From: Prorocentrum cordatum | Lineage: Eukaryota; Sar; Dinophyceae; Prorocentrales; Prorocentraceae | NCBI GenBank assembly: GCA_963575745.1 | Contig: CAUYUJ010004018.1 | Coordinates: 1 to 64,000 of the forward strand | Length of the DNA stretch: 64,000 bases | Direction of reading: 5' to 3' | Shown: one piece after another, positions 31,313 through 42,782 of the stretch | Numbering within the stretch: the stretch's first letter is position 1 | Layout of the letters: each line of letters starts with the position of its first letter | The notes under the pieces: model-generated | Database searches by the model: none | The model's input: only the letters and a program-made list of their open reading frames with translations | What the model was told of the DNA's origin: nothing | Translations under genes and position numbers: made by a program

Positions 31313-31740
31313 CTAGACCGCGCTGCGCCCAAGGCCCTTACATGAAATCTGCTCTATCGTCCAGCTTTCTGGGGAGCCTTTGGCCGCGGCCTGCGAAGCG
31401 GTGCGCTCCATTATCCTAGTCTTCATTATCATCATATGAGTCCCTTTCTCCCGCTGTTTCCGCATTGGCCAACGCGGCAACTCTGTCGACGTAGGTGTCT
31501 GGCGATGAATCTAAATGTGGCTTAAAGTGGCAGCGTTGCTACTGCCTGCTCCGAATCCCCCTCCTCGATCTCGGTATCCTCCTCCTTCTCCTTCTCTCTC
31601 TCGTACTCCTGTTCCCGCTCGTCTTCCCCCGCGGCTGCAGGACGTAGCGGATGGCGATTCGGCGGTGGGCCTGATCCAGTATTCCCGAGGAGGGTGGGGG
31701 AGCTCCTCCATCCACCTTCAATTCCCTCTGCTATCAACCC
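31313..31740. other. No recognised gene
   Basis: Short frames only. The sequence becomes pyrimidine-rich (TCCTCC) from 31560. Confidence 0.45.
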
Positions 31741-31754
31741 TGCTACTCGTTGAC

Positions 31755-32062
31755 TTCCTCCCCGTCGTCGTCGTCGGCGTCGCCCGCCTCCTCGCCGTCA
31801 TTGCCGCCATCGCCCGTTTCCAACCGTTGCTTCTGGTGCTGCTGGTGCTGCTGCCGCTGTTGGCAACCGCTGCGCGACGCGGGTCGAGTCGCAGTCCTCT
31901 ACATGCTGTTGCTGATGCTGCTGCTGCTGCTGCTGCTGCCGCTGCTGCTGCTGCTGCTGCTGCCGTTGCTGCTGCTGCCGCTGCTGCTGCCGTTGCTGCT
32001 GCTGCCGCTGCTGCTGCCGCTGCTGCCGTTGCTGCTGCTGCCAGCCGCTGCTGCCAGCCGCT
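31755..32062. repeat. (GTC)n then (CTG)n microsatellites
   Basis: GTCGTCGTC at 31763-31785, then GTTGC/CTGCTG triplets from 31830 and a dense (CTG)n with CCG interruptions at 31915-32050. GCGACGCGGGTCG(A/G)GT occurs on both sides of the CTG tract (about 31876 and 32066), i.e. a ~190-bp duplication. Confidence 0.92.
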
Positions 32063-32165
32063 GCGCGACGCGGGTCGGGTGTCAGTGCCCTGCGCTCGCC
32101 CACGGCCGCCGCGGCCGCGCCTCGCCCACGGGCGCACGGGGGGGGGGGGGGGGGCACCCCCATTT

Positions 32166-32440
32166 TTCTTCTCCTCCTCCTCCTCCTCCTCCTCCTCCTC
32201 CTCCTCCTCCTCCTCCTTATCGTCCTCCTCCTCCTCCTTATCCTCCTCCTCCTCCTCACCATCATCATCATACTTCTCCTCCTCCTCCTCTTCCTCCTCC
32301 TCCTCCTCCTCCTCCTCTTCCTCCTGCTCCTCTTCCTTTTCCTCCTCTTCCTCCTCTTCCTCTTTCTCCTCCTCCTCCTCATCTTTCTCCTCCTCCTGGT
32401 GATCCTCCTCCTCCTTCTCCTCCTCGTTTTCCTCCTGCCG
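32166..32440. repeat. (CTC)n microsatellite heading composite module 3
   Basis: About 270 bp of CTC triplets with TTC, ATC and GTC interruptions, preceded by a 20-bp poly(G). Confidence 0.95.
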
Positions 32441-32939
32441 CCTCCGACGCTTGCATGCCCCCAGACCTCTCGCAGTGCCAAGACCACGATGGGAGGTCGT
32501 GCTCCTCCTCCGCCCCTTCTTGGAAGTCCGTTCTCTCCCACCCTTCTCATTATAGGACGGGGGGATGGGAGAAAGCCCGTCTGTTTACGTGTAGTGCACG
32601 CGTTGGTTGCAGATTCATTGTGATCGATCGAGTGGTGTGCTCTGATCCCCTTGTGTTTTTCATCGCGGCCTAGGTTTCGCCATGTTCTCATCAAAGCTAG
32701 GACAACGTAACAGGACAAGGGTAAACCCAGGATGCGTCACACTCCCGTCCTAAGCCCCGTCCTCTTATGTCCCTACAATCCTCCGCTCCCTTTACAGAAA
32801 GCGCCCCTTTGAAAAACGAGCACCGCGACATGCATCAGTGACCCTCTGTGCGACGAAAGCTGTTGGAGGTGGTGACGTTGCGCAGGGGCCCCCCAGAAAT
32901 TGTATGCCTGATGCGATCCAGACATGGTTCAAGATGAGT
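32441..32939. repeat. Spacer of composite module, copy 3
   Basis: Includes GGGTAAACCCAGGATGCGTC at about 32719, matching the GTAAACCCAAGA junction of modules 1 and 2 but more diverged. No gene is recognised. Confidence 0.5.
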
Positions 32940-33420
32940 TGGTGCTAGAGGATGCACGTCGCGATGGAATTGCAAGGCAGTGCTCACAGAGCGAGAGTCA
33001 AAGAAGGCCTCCCGTTCTGGCGAGCGCCACTTTTGAAAATGAGCCGCCCCCCATGTGTGTAAGAGTCGCGCACAAGTTTACATGTTGTGCCATTGAGTTC
33101 GAGGAAGTCCTAAGCGAGAGTTCCATTTGAAAATGGCTTGACTCCCATCTGTGCAGCCGTTGCATACATCCCAGGTTGGGGTCGTTTAGCTTTGAGGATA
33201 ACTCAAGCGAGAGCCCCGTGCTGAAAAGGAACCACCCTCCGTCCCTGCAGGTGTTTCCTATATGTTAGACGAGTGTGCGCGGCGTTGAAGCGAAAGCATC
33301 TTTCTGAAAAGGGTGCGACCCCCATCACAGTAAATGTTGCAAGGTTTTAGAAGGAGTGGGCGCAGTGTTTGGGGGAGACCGCACTTTTCAATGGTCAGCC
33401 ATCGGTCTTTGAAAGTGTTG
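32940..33420. repeat. ~84-bp repeat, cluster 4 (diverged)
   Basis: Five to six worn units, recognisable by GCGAGAG(C/T), TTTTGAAAA(T/C)G, CCCCCATCTGTG and TGTGCGCGGCGTTGAAGCGA (about 33272). Confidence 0.7.
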
Positions 33421-33580
33421 GGATGTTCCAGCTTCAGGGTCGTAAGTTTGTTGGGAAAGTATCAGGGGAAACGCCCGGGCCGCCCTACCGACATGTCTGG
33501 TGGTAGGGGGGAGTAGTCTACAAGGCAAAAGCTTGTAGGAGGAGGAGAGGAGAAACGGAGGAAGAGGAGGGGGCGGATGA
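33421..33580. repeat. Module 3 end: spacer and GGA tract
   Basis: CAGCTTCAGGGTCGTAAGT, then GGGCCGCCCTACCGACATGT, then GGAGGAGGAGAGG. This repeats the order at 14560-14700. Confidence 0.65.
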
Positions 33581-34694
33581 CCAAGAGTTGGGAGAAGGTG
33601 AGGGCAGCAGAGTCGTAACGATGGGGGGCAGGAGTCCTCCCCCTCCTCCCCTCCCCCTCCGTCAGTTTGTCTACCCATCCTCCCCCTCATGCTCTCCTCG
33701 GCCACGTTCGCATTCCTCCCTCCTCGTGGTGCCCCCCCTCGTCCTCCTTGTTGTCCTCCTCCCCTGTGGATGTCCGCCTCCCTGCGCGAAGAGTGTGCTG
33801 AGGAAGGGGCCAGCACAGATGATGCTGGATTTGGCTTGCCGGGAGGCGGCCGTGAGCCCTCGGCCTGACGAGCAGGTGCCCCGAGGCTACGGCCGCCACT
33901 GAGCACCTTGAGAGACACCCGCGGCGTCGCCGCTCTGCCCAGTGGCCTGCGCCCCTTTGGGTGCAGCTTGCAGTGGTTCCAGCCGCCGCTGCTCGGACTG
34001 TGTTGGCTGTGGAGCGCTCGGCTCAAGAAACCAGGAGGCCGTACTTCCCAGCAAGATCGTGTCGCAAGCAAGGGGTGCTCACAGCAAAGTCTGCCAAGGG
34101 AACAGCGTGGAGCTTCTGGTGTCGCTCCGCCTGCTTGGGTGCCCCAGTGCTCTTCGTGCCAGACCATCTTGTACCACTCGACGAGGCCCTGGGCCGCTCC
34201 TGGGCGGGGCCGTCTTTACTGGCCGCCTCCCCGCCCATGAACGTGCGGGCGGCCCCCCGGGAGGACCGCGACGCCAGCCTCAGGCGCGGCCCTCCGGGCA
34301 GAGCCCTTTCAATTCGATCTGATGCAGCACCACGCTGGGGTCGCGGGCAAGTCTGCGGGCCCCCCCGCTCCTCTCGCACGCCGCCCAGATCACCCTGCCA
34401 GCCATGCCTTGGCCAATGGCGAAGTCTGGGGCCTGCACAGGCTGGGCATGCCTACTGCATAACTATGCTTTCGAGGTCGGACGAGTGTTCGCTTCCAGTG
34501 GTTCGGCGCGCCGCCACCCCCTCCACCCCTGGTCAGACCAATATTGGTGCCATCGATGCTGCGTGCGAGGAGGAATGCGGCGGCCACTTTCGAAATGACG
34601 CGGACAGCCGCCTATCGATTTGCGGTGGGCCGATCCAGAGGTCAGATTCCCCATGTGGCGGCGAGCCCAGGGGGGGAGGTGAGAGGGAGAAGGC
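33581..34694. other. No recognised gene
   Basis: 1.1 kb, unique and GC-rich. Frames up to 284 codons (33961-34815 +) have a Cys-containing stretch (ACEEECGGHFRNDADS) but match no family I know. Confidence 0.4.
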
Positions 34695-34905
34695 CTTCTC
34701 AGAAGGCTGTGATGTCCTCTGGCCTTCTGAGAAGTTTTCTCAGCCTTCCCCGAAGACACACAAAACCTCGCTCGCCGCCGACCCATATCCGGGTAATAGC
34801 TGGAGACTGGTGTGATTCGTGCAGCAGCAGGCGGCTGCACATCAAAATCAAAGTCTGGCACACGTAGGAGCGGCTCAACCACCAGCACGTGGGCCGATCC
34901 AGAGG
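34625..34905. repeat. 17-bp direct repeats flanking ~247 bp
   Basis: GTGGGCCGATCCAGAGG occurs exactly at 34625-34641 and 34889-34905. The interval contains a strong hairpin. It could be an insertion with a long target duplication, or a small repeat pair. Confidence 0.6.
34695..34734. other. Perfect 13-bp-stem hairpin
   Basis: CTTCTCAGAAGGC (34695-34707) pairs exactly with GCCTTCTGAGAAG (34722-34734) across a 14-nt loop. There is no T-run, so it is not a bacterial-type terminator. Confidence 0.75.
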
Positions 34906-35352
34906 GCGATTTTAAGTTTCGTTTTTGTCCAGACGAGTTCTGGTAGTGCTATATAGTCATTCTCTGGGTCTTTGGCCCCACTTTTCAGCGCCGTCGTGGC
35001 ATTCCAAGCAGGTCGCAGTTCGCGCAGTTCGCAGGGGGGCAGCAGCGGCTCAAGCTCTTCCCTGCTGACCACCAAGCGCCGGCCGACTGGAAAAGCTCTG
35101 CACGGAGTCCCCCAGTGCGGTCGGCCAGGCAAGGCATAGATGTGCATGCTCAATGGGAGTCGCGGTGCGTCCGCGCATCCTTCTATCCTTCTAGAAGAGC
35201 ACTTGCTGGCGCACGAAGGGCGCTCGGCCCGGACAGGCCAGGCCGAGCGGCAATGGCGCATTGCTTGATGCTTTTTGAACTGCATGCGCAACCACGGAGC
35301 CCGAGTCCGACGGCTGTGCCTGGAGGAACGCGTCCATCCGCTCTGGGAGCAG
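34906..35352. other. No recognised feature
   Basis: Unique sequence with short frames only. Confidence 0.5.
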
Positions 35353-35530
35353 TACGGTCGGACCGAGCTATAAGATCGAGGTCGGTTCGGGGAGGGCACC
35401 TTAATGTTATTCGTGTCCGTTGGGTGTGCTTGTGCACCCTGGGGGAGGGTACCTTCGAGTGTTCTTCAGTTTAGCCGGTGGAGGGTTTCATGTTCTTGAA
35501 AGATGTTATTATTTCTTAGGTGTAGCCGTG
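35353..35530. mobile_element. MITE-like element family D, copy 2
   Basis: 178 bp aligning over its whole length with 9405-9580. The left end TACGGTCGGAC is exact; the right end is worn (GTGTAGCCGTG, 7 of 11). Shared interior blocks are GGTTCGGGGAGGGCACC, GGGGGAGGGTACC, GTTCTTCAGTTT and TGTTCTTGAA. Confidence 0.8.
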
Positions 35531-36100
35531 CGTCTGCATGCCTCGACTGGCTGGAGCTTCCGTCTCCCCCCTTCGCCGCGCGCTGGGCGTACCTCAAGAC
35601 GGCCACGGGCAGCTGGGCCGCACGTAGGTTAGCAGCCTAGTGTGGCGCGTGGTTTGGGTTGCGATCGTCCGGGCAATGTGCGCCAGTGCGTAGCTTGGCC
35701 CGTCCTTCCACCACACTGATTTGAGGGATGATGCCCAGACTTCGCGACTCCAATTGTCAGACCTCGTAAGGGCCGTCCATCTCCTACTTGTGGTAGCGCT
35801 CGTGAAAAGTCAGGCCCTAGACTGCCTCAAGCACCTTTGCCTCGCTCGCCTCGTCTACCATCCCAGAGCTGGTGTCCCCTCGTGTTGTTTCTCTCACTTC
35901 GGTCACGGTATCCCCGTCCAGTACCTTGCGTTCGGTCTCGTTCGTGTAATGCGATCCTCGGCATTTGTTTCAAGCACTTGCTGTGGGCATATACAAATAT
36001 ACACGAATATACAGATTTCAATGTGCCATCAATATGCGCAGATGCTGTGCAGCTCTATCTGCATATGTCTGGCGCTTCTCACAACATCAGACAGGATTAA
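35531..36100. other. No recognised gene
   Basis: Unique sequence ending in an AT-rich stretch (ATACAAATATACACGAATAT) like that at 4990-5110. No motif is seen in the frames. Confidence 0.45.
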
Positions 36101-36103
36101 ACC

Positions 36104-36290
36104 GTGTGTGAAACCCCGTGCGCGTAGAATCGAACACGCGTGGAACCCCGCGCGTGTGGTGTGTGAGACCTCCCACGCATGGAACCCCATGCGCGCGGAA
36201 CCCCATGCGCGCGGAACCCCATGCGAGCATAACCCCATAAGTGTGGAGCACTATGCGTGTGGAATCCCCATGTTTGTGGAAGCCCTTCGT
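36104..36290. repeat. ~18-bp minisatellite (GCGTGGAACCCCATGC)
   Basis: About ten copies of an 18-19-bp unit, GTGTGGAACCCCATGCGC, with drift at the edges. Confidence 0.85.
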
Positions 36291-36689
36291 GGGGTCCACC
36301 AGAGGCCACGGCATGTTGAGTTTCATTGGGTTCAGGGAGCGCTGTGCGTTGAACCTCATGGGATGCCAAATTCCACAGCGTTTCGGAACCATGGCGGCCA
36401 CGGCGCAACGTCGTCGAATCAAGACAATTACTTCAAGCACACGTAGTAGCACCTTAGTGCAAGCAGTGTTGGGGGAGAGAGGGTATGATCTTTAGGCGAT
36501 AGCAATGTGATGGCAAAAGGTCACTCCGTGTATGTAGTTGTTGGTTCCGGTAAATGTGTGGACCCTGACAATTGAGGGTTTCCCAAGCCAACATACCGAT
36601 TTTGAACAAGTGTTGCTGTCCATCCTAGTAGCCTTTGGAGGCTATACGCCTCGGGGTCGCAGAATCTGAGGAGGCCAGGCAGCAAACGC
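36291..36689. other. No recognised gene
   Basis: Unique. Part of it (36480-36690) may be a worn composite-module spacer. Confidence 0.4.
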
Positions 36690-36950
36690 ACTTTACAACG
36701 CGTGCCGCCCTCCATCCGTGTAACTGCTGGAAGTGTTAAAGACCAATTCGAGGGGCGTGCAGTCGCAGGTCAGGTTCTGAGCTTGAGCCGCCATCCATAC
36801 GTGCAATGCTGCCGAATGTCGAAGCGAACGTGCAAGGACTACAAGTCGAGAGCCAGATTTTGACCAGGACCCGTGGTCCAGCTACGCGGCATTAAGGCGA
36901 GAGCAAGATGCAAGGATTGAGATCAACTTTCGCAAAGGAAAGGAAGTCTT
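36690..36950. repeat. ~84-bp repeat, cluster 5 (very diverged)
   Basis: Remnants such as CCATCCGTGTAACTGCTGG, GTCGAGAGCCAGATTTTGA and GGCATTAAGGCGAGAGCAAG at roughly 85-bp spacing. Confidence 0.6.
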
Positions 36951-37560
36951 AGGCGATAGCCCCACGGACACGTCTGGCGGTGAGACGAAGAGCAAGTGTT
37001 CATAAGAAAGAGGGGCTCGGCGGCTTAAGTCATTGGACCGGACGGACCGTCCCACGAGTGTGGCCAAAATTCGTTTCGAAGGTTACCTCGAGGCCGTGCG
37101 AGCGTGGACGCCACCAAATACCTTTGGAAGTCGTTACAGAAGAAGGTCGTCTCGGGAGTGTCGGTCAATAGGGGCTTGATCCGAGGGTGTTTTCTGTTTG
37201 GATGCCCCGCAGTTTTTTCAGAATCGATGTGTAGTTCGTTTTTTCTTTTGCCGCGAATCCGTAGATTATTCACCCAATCGGCTTCGTGCGAATACGGCTA
37301 CCTGATCTCGTCTGCGTGATGAAGTCTGCGTCTGTTTACGAAAGGAATGTGTACTTCTCGAGCCTTTACTGCCGCACATCAGATTTGGGAGGGAACTGAC
37401 TGTGTAGCGGGTGGCGCAGGCAAAGCTCCTCAGGCCGAGCCGTCTGCGCTGAAGGAAGTCGATGGCGTGCCGAGCACGCAGGTGGAAGGCGACCAACATC
37501 AAAGAAGTAGCAGCACCAGTGGCAGCGTCCAGTGATTGTTCTGCAGGGGATCAGAGTGAG
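36951..37560. other. Unique sequence with one short ORF
   Basis: A + frame at 37347-37535 (62 codons) ends in a polar Ser/Gln-rich tail (KEVDGVPSTQVEGDQHQRSS) with a clean stop. It lies just before the single-copy member of the 1.13-kb family and may or may not be related to its transcription. No motif is recognised. Confidence 0.35.
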
Positions 37561-38880
37561 AGTTCCCGATTGATGTATTTGTTTTGAAAGGTTGGTGTTG
37601 TGCGCCGCCCAGCACGGAAGCGGCGGCGGGGGACAGCGGCATTTCATTCGAGCAGTTCAGATGGTGGTTCGCGTTTGTTGTTTCATTGTGCGTTTCGTAC
37701 GTTTTTGTCGAGCACTTGTTGCGCTTCTGGTAAACCCGCAGTTCGGCATCGGGGCTTCGGAACGAGCGGGATCTATGCCCACGTCCCATTGCAATCGGAT
37801 CGGCCCAGGGTGCCCAGAAGCTTCCTAATTCGATCCGCTGCCAAGAAGAATGGTGGAAGGAAGCCACGCGCAACAATACATGAGCATCAGATCGATGAAG
37901 GGCTGGTGGGGGAGGAGAGGCGGTGGAGGAGCGGAAGCGGAGAGGAGCAAGGGCAGGTGGAAGAGGAGCGGGGGGAGTGAGGCGGGAAAAGAAGGAGCGG
38001 CAGGAAGAACAGCAAGAGCAGGAGCACGAGAAGACCGGGGAGCAGGAGCAGGAGCAGTAGGAGGAGGAGGAGGAGGAGGTTCAGGTGGAAGAGGCGAGGT
38101 CAAGCTAGCGGCTGCTCTCTCAGGCGATGCGAGCGGCCTCGTGGAAGAGGGGCGCGGCGACGCCTCCCTGGCGCAAAAGAGATCCTCCGGGCCTTTCGAC
38201 AACATCACCGACGCGTTTGGAGATGTGGTCGGCAAAATTCAGCAGGCTTGCCCACACCCGGCGACACATTTACGTATTCATCCCCCTTCTTATAAGGAGA
38301 ATTATAAGGATGAGTATCTCGCCGAGGGTACCCCTTGCATACTTGCCTCCCGACCCATCCTTGTCCTGAGCTTATAGATATGGGGCATGGGTTTCCAGCT
38401 TTGGCTTCAATTGAGGCGTCCAAGGGCCTTGCATCCTTATCGCGCTTCCCTATCCTGTCGCGCCGCACCCTCGCCTCCAGGGGTGGGTTCGCTGTACCCT
38501 TCTCCTTGATGAACCCTCCGCAAGTCAAGCCAGCGGGTCATGGAGAGCTTTTTCAGGGTATAAGGAGAGTCTCACACGTTTGATGACTCCGACGGGTTTC
38601 GCGGGTAAATGACACCGTGGACAAAGCGGTTACGGCTATCAACGACACGTTGCACGACGCCCTCGACAACCTCACAGGAGTTCCGCGTTGTGCGGTTGTT
38701 GTTGGAATGCATGTGTTGGTGGTGTTGGGAGGGGTTCCTATTTGATGCGATTGTTTTTATGTGTTGTTGCTGTGTGCCGCCCTTCACGGAAGCGGGGGCG
38801 GGGGACAGCGACACCTCATTCGAGCGCTTCGGATGGTAATTCGCCATTGTTCCCCAAACAGTGCTTGCACTGAGGGGTCC
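37561..38880 (+). repeat. Single diverged copy of the 1.13-kb unit
   Basis: Aligns with the array at 52.7-60.6 kb from GTGCGCCGCCC...ACGGAAGCGG through ...TTCGGCATCGGGGCTTCGGA, GGTGGAAGGAAGCCACGCGC, the GA-rich stretch, block X, the insert, block Y and the next ACGGAAGCGG. It is clearly older than the array units (many substitutions, insert ~20 bp shorter), so it serves as an outgroup. Confidence 0.85.
38124..38691 (+). CDS. Small helical protein family, single copy A (two blocks)
   Basis: Block X (38124-38245) reads GDASGLVEEGRGDASLAQK then SSGPFDNITDAFGDVVGKI. Block Y (38605-38691) reads VNDTVDKAVTAINDTLHDAL then DNLTGVPRC. Joined, they align end to end with the continuous 70-codon frame at 62429-62641 (LLQTRTSDPLDDLVDGLQGI, then LNKTVQTAISNISDTMQDGL, then DNLSGRAR). 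The 359 bp between X and Y has no GT-AG pair at the implied junction, so it is either an unconventional intron or an inactivating insertion. Block X is preceded by CTCTCAG, a normal-looking 3' splice site, exactly where homology to the 62.4-kb copy begins. In another reading X is the tail of a 175-codon frame starting at 37850. No known family is recognised; the predicted product is an amphipathic helix. Confidence 0.35.
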
Positions 38881-38954
38881 TTACTTGTCTTAACCACCTG
38901 GGGACCAGTGCCGCTTTTCGTCGCCGTGCCGCCCGGCGCCGCCGCCGTCGCCGC

Positions 38955-38975
38955 GCACCACATAGCTTGCACCAC
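38955..38975. repeat. CACCACATAGCTTGCACCAC element
   Basis: Two motif copies of the TTGCACCACATAG minisatellite at the edge of the AGT tract. Confidence 0.7.
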
Positions 38976-38989
38976 AGAGATAGGAGCAG

Positions 38990-39715
<726 letters not shown>

Positions 39716-40106
39716 GCATTTCCCTTCTTACAAGAGAATAGACTCTACCCCTCCCCCTACCCAGAGTCGGTCCCCCTTATCGTACTGCTCGTGCATCTCC
39801 AGTTTGAGTTCATCCCATCCCAGGCAGGCCGGTATCGACCCCACCCCCCTTCCCGCCATCCTCTGCAAACAATACTATGCGCGCGCATCCGTTTAGCAAA
39901 TCTCACCAGTTTTCAATAATCATTTGCAGAAAAAATACGAAGTGTACACTCGCGCGTCGTCGCGCGCGCATGCCGAAATCCTTCAAAAACTTTCGGCTGT
40001 GTAAGGATGTCAAGATCGAGTGCCCAAAAGACATGTAGAAGAAACATGGTTTCGCAGCACGGATTTACAAGGAAAACTTGCACGCGCGCTCTTACGACTT
40101 CATCAG

Positions 40107-40171
<65 letters not shown>
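40107..40171. repeat. Poly(A) tract in unit 1
   Basis: About 65 consecutive A inside the unit, not at its end. Confidence 0.97.
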
Positions 40172-40173
<2 letters not shown>

Positions 40174-40546
40174 CTACACTAGTTATACATAACGATACTG
40201 AACGACCTTTCGCGCATGCCGTTGCGAGAACCATTCACAAACAATGAAACGAAATCCCCGCGCGCGGCGCGCATGCTGGAATCCTTCAAAAATCATCGGT
40301 TTCGCAAGGAGTTCAAAATCGAATGTCCAAAAAACATATAAAAACACGGTTTAGCAACATCAGTGTTCCAAAAAATTGCGCTCTCGCGTTTGCCAACTTC
40401 AAGAAACCATAGGTTTGTCAACTTGTTCATGGAATTCAGCCGAACGAGCCCCATTCGCGCCGCATGTCGAAATCATTCGGACGACCTTGCACGCGTTCTG
40501 GGGGGCCCCATGCGGGCCACTTTCGCGCGTCGGCCGCGCGCGCACG

Positions 40547-40810
40547 TCGAACTCCTTCTTCCAAAACCTTTATCACCAACGCGAGGGCGCCGTCATCGTC
40601 GTCGGCGTGATCAACATCGGCGCCGCCACTGGCCGCGCCGTCGCCGCTGTCATCATTGTCACCAGCACCGCTACTATCATCATCGTGTCTACCGTTGTCG
40701 ACGTTACCATGATACCGCGCCTGGCCAGGTCGCCGACTCGCATTGAAGCGCCCGCTGGGACGTGCCCAGCGGTCAGCGCCGCCGCGGCCGCGGCGGTCGC
40801 ACCAAACTAG
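40547..40810 (+). CDS. VIVVG-frame ORF, unit 1
   Basis: 88 codons from the TCG that aligns just after ATG in other units to TAG. It reads SNSFFQNLYHQREGAVIVVG, then VINIGAATGRAVAAV, then MIPRLARSPTRIEAPAG and a stop after VAPN. The start triplet is ACG here rather than ATG, so initiation is doubtful, although the frame is open far upstream (40376). The hydrophobic AVIVVG...AVAAV stretch could span a membrane. No family is recognised. Confidence 0.25.
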   Translation, partial: SNSFFQNLYHQREGAVIVVGVINIGAATGRAVAAVIIVTSTATIIIVSTVVDVTMIPRLARSPTRIEAPAGTCPAVSAAAAAAVAPN

Positions 40811-41882
40811 CTGGCCGGCGGGCGCGCGCGCCTGCGCGGGCAAGCGCGGCCGCGGAAACGCACCAGCCAACGCCAAACACACATCGCAACCGCCGCCGCA
40901 TAGGTTTTGCAAATCAAGATGCGGGCGCGCGCGTGGGATGATTGCGCGAGCATCGGAGTTGACAGATCACTGCGAACAGAAATTATTTGCACCGCATCGA
41001 TTTTCTTTGTTGATGCAATCAGGACTTACCCCCCCACACAGGGTGAACACTACAATTTTTCGAACTAATTTCGCGTGGTTCTGCCCCATTGACCATCCTA
41101 CATATGCATTCAGACCGCCCCAGGCAGGCAGGCCAGTATCGACCCCACCCTGTCATCCTCTGCAAAAATGATTATGCGCACACTCGCTGACCGAAAATCC
41201 CCACGCGCCAAGAACCCAATGGAAAAAATGAGACGAAGTGCACACGCGCGCGTCGTCGCGCGCGCATGCCGAAATCCAGCAGAAACTTAAGGTGTCGCAC
41301 GGATTCCAAGATCGAGTGTCCAAAAAACATGTAGAAACGCATGGTTTCGCAACGTGGATCGCAGAAGAAGGCTCTTGCGAATTCCCAAGAAGACCGTTTC
41401 AACATGTTCAGAAAATGCGACCAAGCGGGCTTCGCGCGCGCATGTCGAAATCGCTCGAGCGCCCTTGCGCGCGCGCTCTCGCGAGAATCCTTCGCAAAAA
41501 AGGGGCGAAGTGCACGCGCGCGCGTCGTCGCGCGCGCATACCGAAATCCTTCAAAAACCTTCGGCTTCGCAAGGATCTAGAAATTGTGCGCCCCGAAACC
41601 AGATTCGTTATTAGTATAAAATGAGATGGTTTCGCAACGTCAGTTTTCAACAGAACTTGCGCTCGCGCTCTGGCGAATCCTCAGAAGAAGAAGACGAAAG
41701 AAAAAAACAAAAAAAAAAAAAAAAAAATGTTTCAACTTGGTTATAAAATTTTGACAAACAGGCCTTTCGCGCCGCATGCCGAAATCATTCGGAAGCCCTT
41801 GCACGCGCGCCGGGGGGGGGGGGGCGCGATCCGCGCAAATGAAACCACGCGGCCACTCTAGCGCGCTGGCCGCGCGCGCACG

Positions 41883-42143
41883 TCGAACTCCTTCCACAAC
41901 CTTCATCGCCGACGAGAGGACGCCGTCATCGTCGCTGGCGCGACCAGCATCGGCGCCGTCACTGGCCACGCCGTCGTCGCCGCCGTCGCCGCCACCAGCA
42001 TCGCGACAATCATCGTCGCGTCTACTGCTGTCGACGTTGCCGTGATACCGCGCCCGCCCCAGTCGCCAACTCGCATTAAAGTGCCCGCTGGGGTGCGCCC
42101 AGCGGCCAGCGCCACCGCGGCCGCGTCGGTCGCGCCAAACTAG
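41883..42143 (+). CDS. VIVVG-frame ORF, unit 2
   Basis: 87 codons ending in the same VAPN-TAG as unit 1. It reads SNSFHNLHRRREDAVIVAG, ATSIGAVTGHAVVAA, then VIPRPPQSPTRIKVPAG. Relative to unit 1 the middle differs in length by whole codons. The codon before SNSF is ACG, not ATG. Confidence 0.25.
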   Translation, partial: SNSFHNLHRRREDAVIVAGATSIGAVTGHAVVAAVAATSIATIIVASTAVDVAVIPRPPQSPTRIKVPAGVRPAASATAAASVAPN

Positions 42144-42782
42144 CTGGCCGGCGCGCGCGCGCATGCGCGGGCCGGCGCGGCCGCAGAGATCCGGCCAACG
42201 CCAAGCGCCCATCGCAATCGCCGCTGCATAGGTTGTGCAACCATGTTGCGAGTGGGCGTTCGGGATGTTTGCGCGAGCAGCGCAGTGGGCAACTTCACGT
42301 TGAGCATCGGTGGATTCTCCTTTCTAAAAAAGAATCAGGATCCACCACACCACCGGAAGGAAGGTATCGGAAGGACTTTAGAATCGAGCGTCAAAAATAA
42401 TATAGAAGCACATGGTGTCACAACACGGATTTCCAAATCAAAGCAAAAACAGCAACAACCACAAAAAACTGTATGTTTGCCAGAGGATGGAATGCGATAA
42501 TTCGGCTGTACAGTTCAACTGCGCCACATATATTGCGCCGCGTAGATTACATGACAGTGGTTGCACCGCGTAGGTTGAACCACATAGAGTGCATCGTTTT
42601 GGTTGCACTTCATAAATTGCATCACATCGGTTGCATCGCGGCGTAATTTTTCCATTCTACTACCCCCAGGGATTATCGCTCCCTTTCTTCGCATCAATTT
42701 ACATGTCTCTGCCCCATCGTCCATCCTAAATATGAGTTCATACCATCCCAGGCAGCCTGGCATCGACCCCCTTCGCCACCTC

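Noticed and set aside
31515-32718. ~300-codon frames rich in Ala, Leu, Ser, Pro, Gln and Arg
   Set aside because: Produced by CTG and CTC repeats in all frames on both strands.
34681-34740. Hairpin as a transcription terminator
   Set aside because: No T-run follows and the context is eukaryotic. Reported only as a structural hairpin.
36104-36290. CRISPR-like array (regular ~18-bp repeats)
   Set aside because: No spacers between repeats and no cas-like genes. It is a plain minisatellite; the other tandem arrays fail the same test.
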